In this document: in pieces, positions 35,623-46,625 of the stretch
How positions within the stretch are numbered: position 1 is the first letter of the stretch
Layout: each line of letters begins with the position of its first letter
NCBI GenBank assembly: GCA_019671135.1
Contig: JAHRHY010000011.1
Coordinates: 1,364,001 to 1,428,000 of the forward strand
DNA: 64,000 nt
Source: Linnemannia hyalina
Lineage: Eukaryota > Mortierellomycota > Mortierellomycetes > Mortierellales > Mortierellaceae
Direction of reading: 5' to 3'
Position numbers and translations under genes: made by a program
Notes under the pieces: model-generated
What the model saw: only the letters and a program-made list of their open reading frames with translations
Told to the model about the DNA's origin: nothing
Databases searched by the model: none

Positions 35623-36633
35623 ATGGGCGCCATTCAATCCTTCCTCGCGGCTGATCTTCTCCCGCATCCTCCGCACCAACACCGGTCGTATGAGCCAGTC
35701 GAGGCCTATTGCAGAATGTTGGAAACACTCATCCAAAAACGGTATCAGGAAGCTCTGACATACTGCACACCGGCAACATCGCAGCCCTGCCGCCGTATCT
35801 ACCGTAACTGGCACCCGGACGATCAGCAGCGTAAGGAGAAGCAACTCGAACACATCCAAAGCCGGTTCTTGCTTTCCTACCCTGCTGAAAAATACAACCT
35901 TGTCCGGGACGACGACCATTCGCCGGTCGTCAACCCCTTCTTCAACCTTTCAGGCCTCTTCTTCTGTGCGACAGGCTCGCCCATGGACAGCGAACTCGAT
36001 CCGACCGGTGCTGGCGCTGGAGGACCCGTCGCGACGTCACCCTACGGAAAGACGCGATTCCAGGTTGAGTTTGGACAGCTCCAGCGGGTCCTATTCCCCA
36101 ACTTCAAGCTCTACTTTGCGGACCACTACAGGGTTGTCGGCGACTGGTACATTCAACTGATTGTCGTGCCAAGTTGGAACGCCAAGCTGGAGGAGCAGTG
36201 TGTGCAACAGGGCATGATCGAGCTCGACATCCAGAACAACCCATTCTTTTACAGGGCGGACGATGGGCAGTACTGGGTCAGCAACAGCCCCAAGCTCTGG
36301 ATGGAACTCTTTATCGGATGCGACACCATCCCAACGACAGATCTGGGCGAGGTGGTCGAGAGCCGTCTGCACGAAAAGGTTCGCAAGACGAGGAACCGCC
36401 TTTCGGAACAGGAGGAACGTGAGCGACATGCGCGGGTGATTGAGAACGTCGCAAGGGATCTGGTCAAGCTTGCAGAGGGACTCCGGCAAGGTTTGGGACC
36501 CATGGATCCCGAGCTCGTCGACCTGACCTATGGACTATCTATGTCGCGTACCCAACTCGGTGTTATGCAAGCCGGACCCCAAACCGTCGGACCAGCAGAG
36601 CACGAGCCAAAGGAGATTTCACGCGAAGAGTGA
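35623..36633 (+). CDS. Intronless PHYHIP C-terminal-like protein
   Basis: 336-residue single-exon protein of uncertain function. Its middle (about 90-235) resembles, from memory of the family, the C-terminal domain of phytanoyl-CoA hydroxylase-interacting proteins. Features are a GLFFCATGSP strand, SPYGKTRFQVEF, KLYFADHYRVVGDWYIQLIVVP, a Cys in EEQCVQQGM, NNPFFYRADDGQYWV and a final LWMELF. The N-terminal 80 residues are helical and charged (MLETLIQKRYQEAL). A Lys/Arg/Glu-rich probable coiled coil (RKTRNRLSEQEERERHARV) follows at about 247-285, then a short loose tail. The start at 35623 (CCATCCATGGGC) was preferred over any codon upstream because no in-frame ATG precedes it. No membrane segment or signal peptide is visible. 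Its 5' side is a long C/T-rich stretch. The coding call is firm and the family call is tentative. Confidence 0.8.
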   Translation: MGAIQSFLAADLLPHPPHQHRSYEPVEAYCRMLETLIQKRYQEALTYCTPATSQPCRRIYRNWHPDDQQRKEKQLEHIQSRFLLSYPAEKYNLVRDDDHSPVVNPFFNLSGLFFCATGSPMDSELDPTGAGAGGPVATSPYGKTRFQVEFGQLQRVLFPNFKLYFADHYRVVGDWYIQLIVVPSWNAKLEEQCVQQGMIELDIQNNPFFYRADDGQYWVSNSPKLWMELFIGCDTIPTTDLGEVVESRLHEKVRKTRNRLSEQEERERHARVIENVARDLVKLAEGLRQGLGPMDPELVDLTYGLSMSRTQLGVMQAGPQTVGPAEHEPKEISREE

Positions 36634-38701
36634 TAAACCACTCTCTTGTCCTCCCCAATGGTTTTCTCGTCGTTTGTTAGTCCCCTTCGTCTTTGTCAGC
36701 GCTTTTTTTGTTTTTTGCCCATTTGTCATTATCTTTTTCCCTTATCTGCTTTTCATTGTCGTGTTTTTTTTCCTTTTCCTTTGCTCGCATTTGCGCATCC
36801 AAGCCAAACCAAATCCCCAACCAACAATCTCCACAACAAACACAACTCCACACCTACACACACACAACCCTCATACCTGCTTTGTTTTTTTGTACCATTG
36901 AAACCACAAACACCATTTACTTCTTTTTTTTCTTGTCTTTGCCTTATACCTTTCATTTTCATTCCCTTTTTACTGTAATATCATTTCCTTGTTAGTCGTT
37001 CCCCACAAACAATCCACACAAAAAAATAATAATTGCGTTTTCCTTCCTCGTTCACCACGTCTGTTTATTCATGTTGGTCGTGCAATCGAACCCCATGTTC
37101 GTCCTGTATGTGTGAATTGTTTCTGAACGAAATGCAATTAAAGGTATGCAAATGTTTCGTCAGGATAAGAGGCGGAGCATGCAATATCAAGGATTCACAA
37201 AATGCTGTTGTCTATTACCCATGGTCAAACCGGCAGATAGACAGACAGTCAACAATCATCAATTATCCACGAGCAATTGAATGGGTCATGGGCGCCGAAA
37301 TGGTGAGTATAAATTGCGCCCATGCATGGCGATATGTCGTTTTATTTGTTGACATTAGCCCATTGATACCATTCACCCTTCCTCTCCTCCTCTCCCCATA
37401 CCGATCCGTTCCTTTTCCATTTCCACACGCCTCCCATCCCGCCCCATCAAAATGTTATTCTCGTGGTCAAAAAAGAACGATTGAGAGATAGGGGGAAGTG
37501 GAAGGGATTCGTTGTTTGTTTGTCTGTTGTCGTTTTGTCAATTGCCGCATGCATGAGGAAATATATCTACCGTACACACAATAGCACATGGTCAATTAAC
37601 TTTAAGTTGGTGGATGAGAGGAAAACATAAGAAAACAAACAACGTGGGCAGGCCAGCCCTACTTTGACTCTGTTTCTGTATGAGATTGGGAATTGAGAGT
37701 AGGCATGAAAAGAGTAACCGAAAAACGTGGGACGGATGGGGTGGTTTTTTTTTTTTCTTTGTTCACGCGAAAAAAAAAGGTGTTGTCGTTTGTCGATTCC
37801 ACGCGATTGGGCGTCGCTTGTTTACTTTAACTCGAAAAACGTGCGTGTATTGATTGTTGTGTTTGTGTGTTTTTGTGTTTTGCGTGTTTGTGTGCACCTA
37901 GTTGGATTGGCTGCTCCGCGAATCACTCTACGCACACACTGTTGAATACTGCAAATACTGAAACACGGCACTTTGACGGAAGGGGGAAGGCGCCTGTCTG
38001 TATGTGTCCGTACGGGTGCATTGCATTGCATGTTGCGGGCAGATTAGGAAGGAGAATAATCAAGAAAAAGAAGGAGGCAAGGATAAATTGCGTCTTTCGA
38101 TCAGGGCCGACGTATTTGCATCCTGTATGTTCTTGTTGGCTGGTTGCAGGATCCATACCGGCCATCCCGATCGTACCATCTTCCTTCTTTATTGCTCGCT
38201 GTTGCTATAGTAGGGAGGGAAGAACCAGTGCGTACTGACTGGAATAAAAACCATAAAATGATGTGCATGTCGCCAACGGCTACGTTGACTGTGAAAAGAG
38301 AACATACTGTATGCACGATTATGTGCCCGAACCGGATGTTAACTGGGAGGACGAGAGAGGGTGGTTCTCGTGTATCCAGGTCTAGTATCGTTGGAGGATC
38401 CTTCTGTGGTTGTCGAAGAAGGTTTTTTCTCTCGTGAGTTATGCACGAGCAGCCGTTGGAGTTATGCATGTTGAGGTGGTTATAACAGTTTTCTTGCATA
38501 CTGCTTTTTCCTTTTTTCCCCCTCTACTTATTGACGATAACTCAAGGCACCTCCTGTCGCCTAGTTGTCTCCAGCCGCCTATCAACTGTCCCACACATTT
38601 CCTCTCGTCTCTCACGCTCATACCCACTCTTGTATACCAGTTCTTGAATCCACTCTCCTCTTCACTACCGCTTCCAAATATACCTCCCTTCCAATAAAAC
38701 C
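36634..38701. other. Intergenic region PHYHIP-like gene to aspartic protease
   Basis: About 2.1 kb with T- and C-rich 3' UTR-like sequence at first, then mixed noncoding DNA, then a CT-rich leader (38,500-38,700). No gene was supported. Confidence 0.55.
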
Positions 38702-41700
38702 ATGCAGGAACGTCAAACCAGCCAACCACAGCGCACGTCCACATCAATGCGACAACACACTCGACCACGACGGATCACTCGCCTATCACTAGCACTCTGC
38801 CTCTTCCTCACACTCAGTCCCCCATCCTCCTCAGGTCCACTCTCATCCAACAGCCTCCTCTCACCCATACCCCTCTGCTTTGCCGCACCCGCTACATCAA
38901 CACCCATCGTCGTGCCACTACATGAGCCCGCAGTGAGAGAGTTGGCGTTCTGGACACCCATCACGGATGCGTTAGGCCAAGCTGGGACCGTAATCTCGTC
39001 GATTTTTCATAAGGATTCTTCACCATCGCCGTCATCGGGGGCGGATACTCCTCCTGCGATTGGGGCTACAACTGTTACTGCCATTCCGACGATTGACGAT
39101 GATGCTGATGATGTGGAGGTGGAAAGTGGTAGTAGTAGAGAGGTGAAAGTCGATGGTGGTGGCGGCGGAGTGAGAGTTGTAGCCTCTGCGGAAGATTATG
39201 GGGTTGCGCATTTGGATCTGGAGGGGGATCCCAATTGCGATTATACGACTAAAGTCCAGATTGCCGGTTCTGAGGTAAGCCCAACACATCTCATCCCACA
39301 CATTTGTGCAGAGAGGGGAGTAAGGAGAGCGGGAATACTATTCTAACATGGTCAGCAAGGGGGTTTTTTCTTATGTGTAAATAGTACAATGTGATTATCG
39401 ATACGGGAAGCGCACATTTCGCGGTGGCCTCTAACGCATGCAAGGATTGTATTATTCAGCGGAGAGGGGATCGTTTTCGATCGAATGAGGAGGAGGAGAT
39501 TCCTATTGATGCGGATGTCGAGCTTGTTAATGAGTTTGCTGCCGAAAACCATCCAGCGTCAGTGGAGGGAGGAGGAGATCAGCAGCAGGAGCAGCCGTGG
39601 AACTTGTTCAAGGAGCGACCTAACAATACCCGTCCTAGTTCTTTGACGACTTCTGCAACGACAACAACGTCAACACCAACAACGACCACGACTACTGCTA
39701 CTTCGGCGCAGAGCTCGTCGTCTGTGTCGTCTGTGTCCAGCTCCAGTTCCTCTGTCGTGCCTCATTCATCAAGCACAAGCTCGGCTTTTGCCTTTTCGTC
39801 TTCCACCTCGTCGCCATCACTCTCAACATCGGCAGCAACAGCTAGCTCTGGAGCAACAGCGACCCATACTCCAGTGACGACTTCGACCTCAGTGGCCCAG
39901 TATCCTACTGCCTCTACAACAATACCATCATCAGCACCAGCTAGTGGACCTGCTCAGGATGCGTTCTATGTCGACGCCTATCTTCGGTTCCCCGACAACA
40001 AGGATAGACTAAAGAAGTTGCAGGATGCAGCACAGGCAGCAATTGCTGCCGTTAGTGCAGTTCCACCCATCGTCCCGGTTGGCCATCCTGCTGTAGGTGG
40101 CAACCACCAGAGCCCCCTCTCCAGTCCCAACACACCTGAGAGAGCATACACGAAGAGTCGCATGTCCGGAGAAGGAAGAGTATTGTTGGCAGCACCCGCC
40201 GAGAACCTGTACCCACTCTCGGTAAACGCGCGCGATCGAGGAGAGTCGATCAGAGTCAGCTATGGGATCAAGACCCACTCTGTCGGGTGGAGTGGGGTCA
40301 TGACCTCGGACCTTATGACTCTCGACATGGCCAAAGTCACCTCTGGCGTCATTACCAACATTACCGCCGCTCCTTCAGCAACAACAGCAACGACAGATGC
40401 GCCAGGGACACGGCATCTGGAGGACGGTGGAACCATGGAGAAGGAGACCAACGTCGGGTTTGCGGCAATCGTGGAGAATACGGGGTTCTTTAATCAGGAA
40501 TGTGGTGCACAACATGGCATCTGGGGGCTTGGTTATCGGACTCTGAGTGTTGATCGCAAGCCGACTTTGTTTGATACTCTCTCGGCGTCGATGAAGATCC
40601 CAAACGGGTTTGCGATACAGCTCTGTGGGAGGGTGGCCAACACGACCAAAACTGGAAACATGTTCCTTGGCGGATACTCCTCGGCCCACCTCGCAGAACC
40701 CATGCAGTTCGTGCCCCTGGTCAAACGCGACTGGTACCAGGTCCGTCTCGACGGGTTCAAGGTCATGGGCCGACCCGTCCATGGGATGCAGAACCTCAAC
40801 CTCCCAAAGACCATCGTCGACAGTGGGACGACTAATATCCTGATGAGTCATTATAACCTCCAGTTCTTGATTGACGCTCTAGCACAATCGGGGGTTGTCC
40901 AATGGTCGAGTTTGATCCCCGAGCAGGATGTGAACAATTTCTGGTTCCGGAATGCGGTGTTGAGGTTGCCGAGGTCGAGTTTTCGAGTGGCGACGATGGC
41001 GAGGGCGGTCGAGGTTGTGATGTCCGGGGTGGCGGTTCCGATTTATACGTCGAGTTTTTTGAGGATTAAGCCTGTGCCTTCTGGACAGGCACCCGAGGGC
41101 TATGTCGACTTTTGGTGGCACGGTAAGCCCTCCTCGCTGTTTTTCCTCAATGAGGACCAAAAAAATATCGGTGCTTGTGCGCGCATGTAGCTAACTGTTC
41201 TTGCTTATTTTTCGTTAATGACATTATAGGATTCGCATCGAGCACGGCGCCGGATGCGGTAGAGGCAGAACGTGCAAGTGGCGGGGCTGTAATGCCAGGA
41301 GCCGTCGGCACCATTCTTGGTGAAACCCTCTTTGCCGGAAAAGTAGTCTACTTTGAACGCGGTAACGAAAACGTCCACCAACCTGGAGAAGAAGACTTTG
41401 GCAGGATCGGATTCGGGAGAGGGAAGAACTGCTTTGCGCCCGCTGACCATCGGAATGTGGATGTGTTGGCGAGTGGAGGGCAGGTTGCAGTGGTGGATTT
41501 GGATAGTGTGGGACCTGTTCGTGTTGCTGCTACAAGTGACGCGAGTGGGATCCGGTTTGGAGGTAATGGAAAGGGGTTGGACGTGCATGCAGCGGGCGGT
41601 GTGCATGCTGCAGGTGCAGGATGGCAGGGGCAGAAGAAAGGTGGAGCAGAGCCAAAAAAGGGAACGGGACGATCGCCTCTAACACCGATGCAGACACAGA

Positions 41701-41843
41701 TTAATATCCATGGACTGGATGGGCCGATTCGGTTGATGGGCGGGGGTGCTGCAGGTATTCCTCGGCCTTGGGGCAGTAGTTTTGGGCTTTTAAGGAACCT
41801 TGGAGCCGGACTAGTTGTTGCCTACCTCGCTTCTGTCCTTTAG
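38702..41843 (+). CDS. Large secreted aspartic protease (A1 family) with Ser/Thr-rich insertion
   Basis: Pepsin-like aspartyl endopeptidase predicted to be exported. Exons 38702-39274, 39385-41122 and 41230-41843 give 974 residues, about twice the usual length. A basic N-terminus (RRITR) precedes a hydrophobic signal segment (LSLALCLFLTL), so export is likely. The second Met (residue 16) is an equally good start. Catalytic D197 lies in IIDTGSAHF and D670 in IVDSGTTNI. Family strands GIWGLGYRTLS, FAIQLCG, NMFLGGY and the C-terminal TILGETLF with IGFGRGKNCF are present. The 473-residue gap between the catalytic Asps is far above the roughly 180-200 usual. The excess is mostly a Thr/Ser-rich tract (about 276-380) and a hydrophilic loop, probably O-glycosylated. 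The protein ends in a hydrophobic LGAGLVVAYLASVL that could be a GPI signal or tail anchor. Whether it is active is untested. Confidence 0.88.
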
Positions 41844-42849
41844 ACACTCCATTCATAAGACATAAAAGACACAACAAGAAAGCTGCATTGATGCTTAAGA
41901 GTGAGTGGACAGATGTATGAGAGAATAAGGGAATTGCAGGGGGCAGCTGGATAGTGAGATTGCCGGCAAACTATGCATAACCAATGAGAAGGCATAGAGG
42001 AAGAGGCAGGGGCAGGGGACAGGGTGCCGTATGACGACGATGATGTTTTGATGATGTCATTGAGAAACTCAAAGCAAGATAAGAACCCTTTTTATTCATC
42101 CATATCCGTCGACAAGGTTAAGAGAAATGAGCGCATAATGACACTTTGTATTTTGTAGCAGAGCTGCTGAAGGAGGGGGAAGAATAATTGGTGGTTGAGA
42201 TGGAGACCAAGTATCATTTCAACCAGACAGTTAGCCAGCCCATTTCATCTTCTCCTTGCCCTGATAGCAGTCTCTCAGACTGTCTCCTTGCCTCTTGCAA
42301 GGGTTGTGGCAAAGGGGGAACGATTGTGGATTACGAGTGATAGATGGGGCAGTGAGAAGATGAAAAAGCACCCGACGGGACAGGCTGTGCTCTTCTTTCT
42401 GCCTTTCTACCTTCCTACCTTCCTACCTACATATGATCGTTGCTTGCCTGCCTTGTGCCATGCACTGCATTGCATTGGATGCGCCTTTGTTTTGTTGCCA
42501 TCAGCCCACTTTTCTTTTATGGTCCCTTTCCAATGCCAAAAGATGATAGGCCTCGGCACTTTGACTATTTTCCTCTCCTATTTTTATTTTCTTCAACAGT
42601 TCGATCTGTTTGATGTCTTCACTCTTTGTTTCTTTCTTCTTTCTTTTCTTTCACCTTTTCCTATTCCATTCGCAAACATTCTCATTCTCATCCTCTCCTC
42701 CTCTTCTCCTCCTCTAATACTCTTCTCTCTTCTCTCCTCACCTTTCAATCCACTCTTCTATCCTCACCTTTCAATCCACTCTTCTTTCCTCACCACCCTA
42801 CTCTACTCACCAACACTCTCTTACCACACACACACTCACATCCCTCATA
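41844..42849. other. Intergenic region aspartic protease to NIPA
   Basis: About 1 kb. It contains a CTTCCTACC triplicate near 42,405-42,430 and a CT-rich leader with a 26-bp direct repeat just before the NIPA start. No gene was seen. Confidence 0.6.
42736..42786 (+). repeat. Two tandem copies of a 26-bp unit in the NIPA leader
   Basis: CCTCACCTTTCAATCCACTC and its following TTCTAT are repeated head to tail at 42736-42761 and 42762-42786. They lie about 65 bp before the start codon, probably in the 5' UTR. Confidence 0.85.
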
Positions 42850-45800
42850 ATGGATGCTCCTTCGGCCCCCGGGGGCACCGAAGCAAACCCTCCCCCCACC
42901 TACTACAAGTTCATCGGCATGGGCCTCGCAGTTTCCAGCGGTAATCCTACTGTCTCTTTACACACTTCCTTCTTCCCTCTCCACTCTTCACCATCGTGTC
43001 CATCCAATCCATCCAATCCCTTCCTTCCCGCCCTTCTTCACTTTTCCAGGCTCTCACATTTTGGGACAACCAGACATCAGACATTCACACCGACTTTTTT
43101 CGGCTCCTTCTTCTTTCTGGCCCGTGCTATGCAATACACTCATTCCTTCAACAAACAAATTCATTCCATTCGACTGGAATGACATCCACGGCCAGAACAA
43201 ACATACATCACTCAACCTAGAATGGCGATGAGGGACTTGAGTGAATGAGAAAAAAAGGAAGAAGGGCTATTTTCTGCATAGACGGCATGAGACATCTCAG
43301 CAAAATATTCTTGACTCATAGCCACAACAAGTGGAAGGAAAGCGTTATAGGTTTATTTTTGGGAGCGCGCTAAACATCGCAAAAGAGTAGACAAACCACT
43401 TTGACAATAGGAAGCGACTCGCGAACATTGTAATACCCTACGACTACCATACATACCACAAGGACAACAGAAGAGATAGAAGAGATCAGAGTTCGACATT
43501 GCCCTGACAATACACCCCGAGTTTTGCTCTTGTTTGTTACTTGTTCATCGCATCTTTACCCTATCGTCGGAACAAGGGACCCTTACGAAAGTGGTTTGTG
43601 TGTGTATCTTGTTGAATACCATGGCCTGTCCCCGAGGTGTACACCAGAGAGCAAAAGAAAGTGAGAGAGAGAGACAGAGAGAGAGTGTGTGTATGTATGT
43701 GCCGAGAGAATCCCCATTTGAACCGACCATTCGTGCCAACGACCCTCCACCCATTTTCTATTTACCCAATGACCCCTTTTCAGACTTTGGCACTCCTTCA
43801 AGCGGTCGCTTTACACCTGTGTGCGACTTGTCAACCCATGCCATTGTCTTTCTATTACGGAATTCACACAATGTTCTCAACTCGATTCTTCCCCCCTCCG
43901 CCCCCCCGGACGATTATATCAACACCCTCGACCCTTGCCTCGTCATTTCCCGCGCAATGCCTCCATTGTTTGCAATCAACTAATCCAGACTCTTATCTCT
44001 TTGATTGGAACTCTCTACTTTTAGGTATCTTTATTGGATCATCCTTTGTCTTGAAGAAGAAGGGTCTCCTCCGGAGTAGTGACGTCGCTGGTGAAGGCCA
44101 TGCCTACCTAAAGTCTAAACTCTGGTGGACAGGGATGACCATGAGTAAGTATGCATACATTCTTTTCTATTTTGCAAAGAGAAAAAAAGTTATAAACTGG
44201 ACGGACAAGGATACTCCCTGTCCTCTCCCCTGTCTGCCTTTTGCTTACGCCTTTTTTTTTTGTTCTATGCTTTGCTTTTGCTGTTCTTATTGATTATGAC
44301 TGGACAATTGTTTGTTCAATGATCTCTTGTTTGCATTATGTATTGATATACACGGTCTTTTAACTGTCTCTTGTTGTCCGCTCCCTTTTGTAGTGATTGT
44401 GGGAGAAATCCTAAATTTTGTCGCGTACTCGTTTGCTCCGGCACTCTTGGTCACCCCTCTTGGAGCCCTCTCTGTCGTCGTCTGGTATGTTCTTACAAGA
44501 TAACTAACGCCAACCACTTCAACCTCTATCTGGAACCACATCTAACTCGACAAATGTTTCAATGTGTTCTGAAAATAGTGCGGTCTTGTCGTCTTGGTTA
44601 CTGAAGGAAAAGCTGAACCTCCATGGCAAGATTGGATGTGCGCTCTGTATTGTAGGCGCGGTGATCATTGTCCTTCATGCACCAGGTAAGGCAGCTACGA
44701 AAAAAGGAGGGGAGAAGGTGGAGGGAGCAGTGTCTATTGATCATGTCAAACATATGTGTGGCGGTGTGTCTGTCCGTCGTGTGTGGCGGGTTCAAGGGAA
44801 CATTTTTGTCTATTCTTGGATTTGCATAGTCAAACAAAAACCCTCGCTCTGACCCCTTTCTTCACTTTTCTTTTCGTTTGCGTACAGCCCAAGCTGCAGT
44901 CACCGACATCGACGAATTCAAGCATTTTGTCATTCAGCCAGGTAAGGATGTTCGTGGATTGGCTGTCGATGGATGTTGGTTCTGGACTCCTTGCTGGACT
45001 TTTTTCTTTATCAGAAGAAAGGCGGAGCTTGTGCCCTATTGCCTATACCATTTCCGCGCATCGTCATTTGTGCGCATGCACAGACAAACATATCCTCTTT
45101 CTTCCCAAGCGCGTCGTGTGTCCAAGGGCTGGAATAACACAAAACACACTAACCACGGAAAAAACTCATCTCTTGTTCGTCATTCCATACTTGTTTATAT
45201 GAACATGTTTTCTACTAGGCTTTCTGGTGTACATGTCGCTGGTGATTGTGAGTTGCTTGGTGATTGTGTGGAAGGTGGCGCCCAAGTATGGCAAGAAACA
45301 CATGCTGGTCTACATCGTCGTCTGTTCACTCGTCGGATCGCTCTCGGTAGTGGCAACTCAGGGACTCGGCGCAGCCATTGTCCGCAACATTACTACAGGA
45401 ACCCCACAGTTCAACCATTGGTTCATCTATGTGACCATGATCTTTGTGGTCTGTACCCTCGTCACCGAGATCAACTACCTTAACAAGGCTCTCAACTTGT
45501 TCAACACAGCCATGGTCACTCCCGTCTACTATGTCATCTTCACGAGTGCGACCTTGGTTGCGTCTGTGATTCTCTTCCAGGGTTTCTCGGCCAGTGCGTC
45601 GTCGATCATGACGGTCGTCATGGGATTCCTTGTCATCTGTGCGGGAGTCGTTCTCCTGCAGACGTCCAAGAGGCACGATTCTGCTGCCGCGGCGGCGCTC
45701 AAGAAGTCTAAATCTTCATTGTCATTGCACGATGACGAGAGCCTGATTGAGGCCGAGAAGGATGATGAGTTCGAGCCTGGTCCCTTGGGTCTTCGTGCGG

Positions 45801-46300
45801 TGCCGTTTGATACTATCCGCCAGATGGTCCGTGCAAGCACCATGCCTAATACCCCCCACACCTTCCCCCACACCTTCCACCAAACCCCTGACACAGTCGT
45901 GCCCATTGAAGGCGAGGATGGTGAGCATGCGGGAGTCTATACCGGGAAGCCACCTCGGTCGATTGGACGACAGCTTTTTACAAAGTTTGGTGGCGGTGGG
46001 CGTAAGGCGGATGGGGATGGCACAACTACTGCTTCAACTCCTTTGACTCCTCAACAGTTGCAGCATTTTCCTGGACAGGAGACGGTGTCTCCCGTGCAGG
46101 GGGGTGTTATTATTCCGATGACTCAGGTACCGCCACAGCGGGGACAGGTTGGAGAGAAGCAAGAGTTGTCGGAGGAGTATGACGAAAAGAGGTACGAGGA
46201 TGAGCCAGCAATACGCCACCAGCAGCAGTACCAGCAGGACGATGATCCAGCCGAGGACCATTCTCCTCTCGACTCTAACTCCCTCACACTTCGCGACTAA
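42850..46300 (+). CDS. NIPA-type magnesium transporter
   Basis: Multi-pass membrane protein of the NIPA/DUF803 family, Mg2+ transporters of plasma membrane and endosomes. Six exons, 42850-42940, 44025-44144, 44394-44484, 44579-44685, 44888-44941 and 45219-46300, give 514 residues. Family strings seen are [104 protein letters not shown] and [19 protein letters not shown]. About nine helices end near residue 300. The remaining 200 residues are a cytosolic tail rich in Glu, Pro and Gln, with DDESLI (about 324-329), an acidic dileucine type signal. The first intron is 1,084 nt while others are 94-277 nt. The gene is convergent with the methyltransferase gene. Cation specificity is inferred from the family. 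Confidence 0.92.
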
Positions 46301-46314
46301 GAGGCCATCTCTTC

Positions 46315-46385
46315 TGTTTTCCCCTTGTCTCTCCCTATCTTTCCCCGTCTCTCCCTATCTCTCCCCGTCTCTCCCTGTCTCATCC
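46315..46385 (+). repeat. Tandem CT-rich repeat in NIPA 3' UTR
   Basis: Four to five imperfect copies of CTCTCCCTATCTCTCCCCGT immediately after the NIPA stop codon. Confidence 0.75.
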
Positions 46386-46625
46386 TCTCAACTTCTCCAA
46401 CCCTCATTTGTATAGTACCCCCCCATACCGCACTCTTATTAGCAGGCGAAAACAAACCATTAAAACCTTTCATCATTTCTTTCATCGATATATTGTTTTT
46501 ATTGTAATGACATGGCTAAATAATGACAAAGGTACGGATGGAAGTGGAAGACAAGACTAAATATTTGTATGTATGAATGCTCAAAAGATTGTCTTGTTCC
46601 TTTTTGCTACCTCAAAAGCGCACTC

